NCBI GenBank assembly: GCA_024970065.1
Contig: CP103908.1
Span: 1,116,001 to 1,180,000 of the forward strand
Source: Pediococcus acidilactici
GTDB lineage: Bacteria; Bacillota; Bacilli; Lactobacillales; Lactobacillaceae
Reading direction: 5' to 3'
Length of the DNA stretch: 64,000 nucleotides
Position 1 is the first letter of the stretch; each line of letters starts with the position of its first letter. Both the position numbers and the translations under genes were made by a program. Below, in pieces: positions 63,637 to 64,000 of this stretch. Under the pieces are notes generated by a model that made no database searches, was not told the origin of the DNA, and saw only the letters and a program-made list of their open reading frames with translations.

Positions 63637-64000
63637 CTAGGCTGCAGAACGTCTTGCGTTGAAGTAGTTAACAATAAACGTTAAGCCCATCAAGACTACC
63701 GGGTAAACCATGTATCGAATCAAATCCAAGTAGTTCGTACTCTTGCCTGCAAGTTGCAGGGTCATCATCATTGCAGAGTCTTGGGGAATAACCATGGAGG
63801 CCGTTACCGCAAAAATAGAAATTACCCCAGCAAGCACCTTTTTATCAACTTGGTATTGGTCGCCCAGTTCCTTAGCAATTGGTGAAGTAATCAAAACCGA
63901 AATGTTGTTATTAACGATTGCTCCGGTAACACAGAAACTTAGAATTCCAATAAGAGCTTCACAGCTCGCCTTGCTTCTGATATGCCGCGTGAACACGTGG
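63637..64000 (-). CDS. NhaC-type Na+/H+ antiporter family protein (C-terminal part)
   Basis: The last 120 or so codons of a membrane transporter; the frame stays open to the right edge, so the start lies outside. Segments GAIVNNNISVLITSPIAKEL and FAVTASMVIPQDSAMMMTLQLAG resemble the C-terminal region of NhaC-family sodium or amino acid/proton antiporters. Ion and direction cannot be told from this part. Confidence 0.75.
   Translation of the reverse strand, partial: HVFTRHIRSKASCEALIGILSFCVTGAIVNNNISVLITSPIAKELGDQYQVDKKVLAGVISIFAVTASMVIPQDSAMMMTLQLAGKSTNYLDLIRYMVYPVVLMGLTFIVNYFNARRSAA

Overview
This window is a stretch of chromosome from a low-to-medium-GC Gram-positive bacterium, most likely a member of the Lactobacillaceae. 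Supporting this are gene families and orders typical of lactobacilli (xerD-ribT-scpA-scpB-rluB; phoH-ybeY-dgkA-era-recO-glyQS; prmA-rsmE-hyp-rel-dtd; hisS-aspS), two T-box leaders, a PyrR-type attenuator, a lactate-oxidase-like enzyme and CDP-glycerol teichoic acid transferases. The adjacent pfkA and pyk genes argue for an organism with an intact Embden-Meyerhof pathway rather than an obligate heterofermenter. The genus cannot be fixed from sequence reading alone.

Positions 1-43700 are almost entirely housekeeping genes, nearly all on the minus strand. In order they are: recQ (cut by the left edge) and its YpbB-like partner; rluB-scpB-scpA-ribT-xerD (chromosome segregation and recombination); cvfB; a DUF441 membrane protein; pyk-pfkA (glycolysis); dnaE; clpB-nif3-trmK; rpoD-dnaG (macromolecular synthesis); glyS-glyQ behind a glycine T-box; recO-era-dgkA-ybeY-phoH; yqeY; rpsU; a PPDK-regulatory-protein homologue; nfo; two teichoic acid glycerophosphotransferases; a YitT protein; aspS-hisS behind a T-box whose specifier region reads as overlapping Asp and His codons; an amidase; a HAD phosphatase; dtd; rel; rsmE and prmA.

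Positions 44000-64000 are more accessory: a PyrR-controlled uracil permease, small unknown proteins, an XRE regulator/membrane protein pair with its own palindromic promoter, an aminotransferase with a long leader, an isolated dTDP-glucose dehydratase, a flavodoxin, a GNAT acetyltransferase, an ABC exporter, a nitroreductase, a KGG-repeat stress protein, HdeD-like and SemiSWEET membrane proteins, an AT-rich patch with one orphan membrane protein, an alpha-carbonic anhydrase, a lactate-oxidase-type flavoenzyme, tRNA-Ser(CGA), an Mga-like regulator, a YxeA protein, a GlsB/YeaQ stress membrane protein, a TMEM175-like channel and the C-terminal end of an NhaC-type antiporter cut by the right edge. 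Several genes here have perfect or near-perfect palindromes at their promoters, suggesting individual repressor control of redox and stress functions.

I saw no rRNA, CRISPR array, insertion sequence, prophage or obvious defence or bacteriocin cluster. I did not find a clear, coherent undescribed multi-gene system. The best leads are RNA-level and regulatory: the dual Asp/His specifier, a 100-nt imperfect hairpin element after aspS, two candidate small RNAs (about 46.84-46.95 kb, minus; about 54.56-54.61 kb, plus), two genes whose Shine-Dalgarno sequence points at ATT or ATA, and the promoter palindromes.
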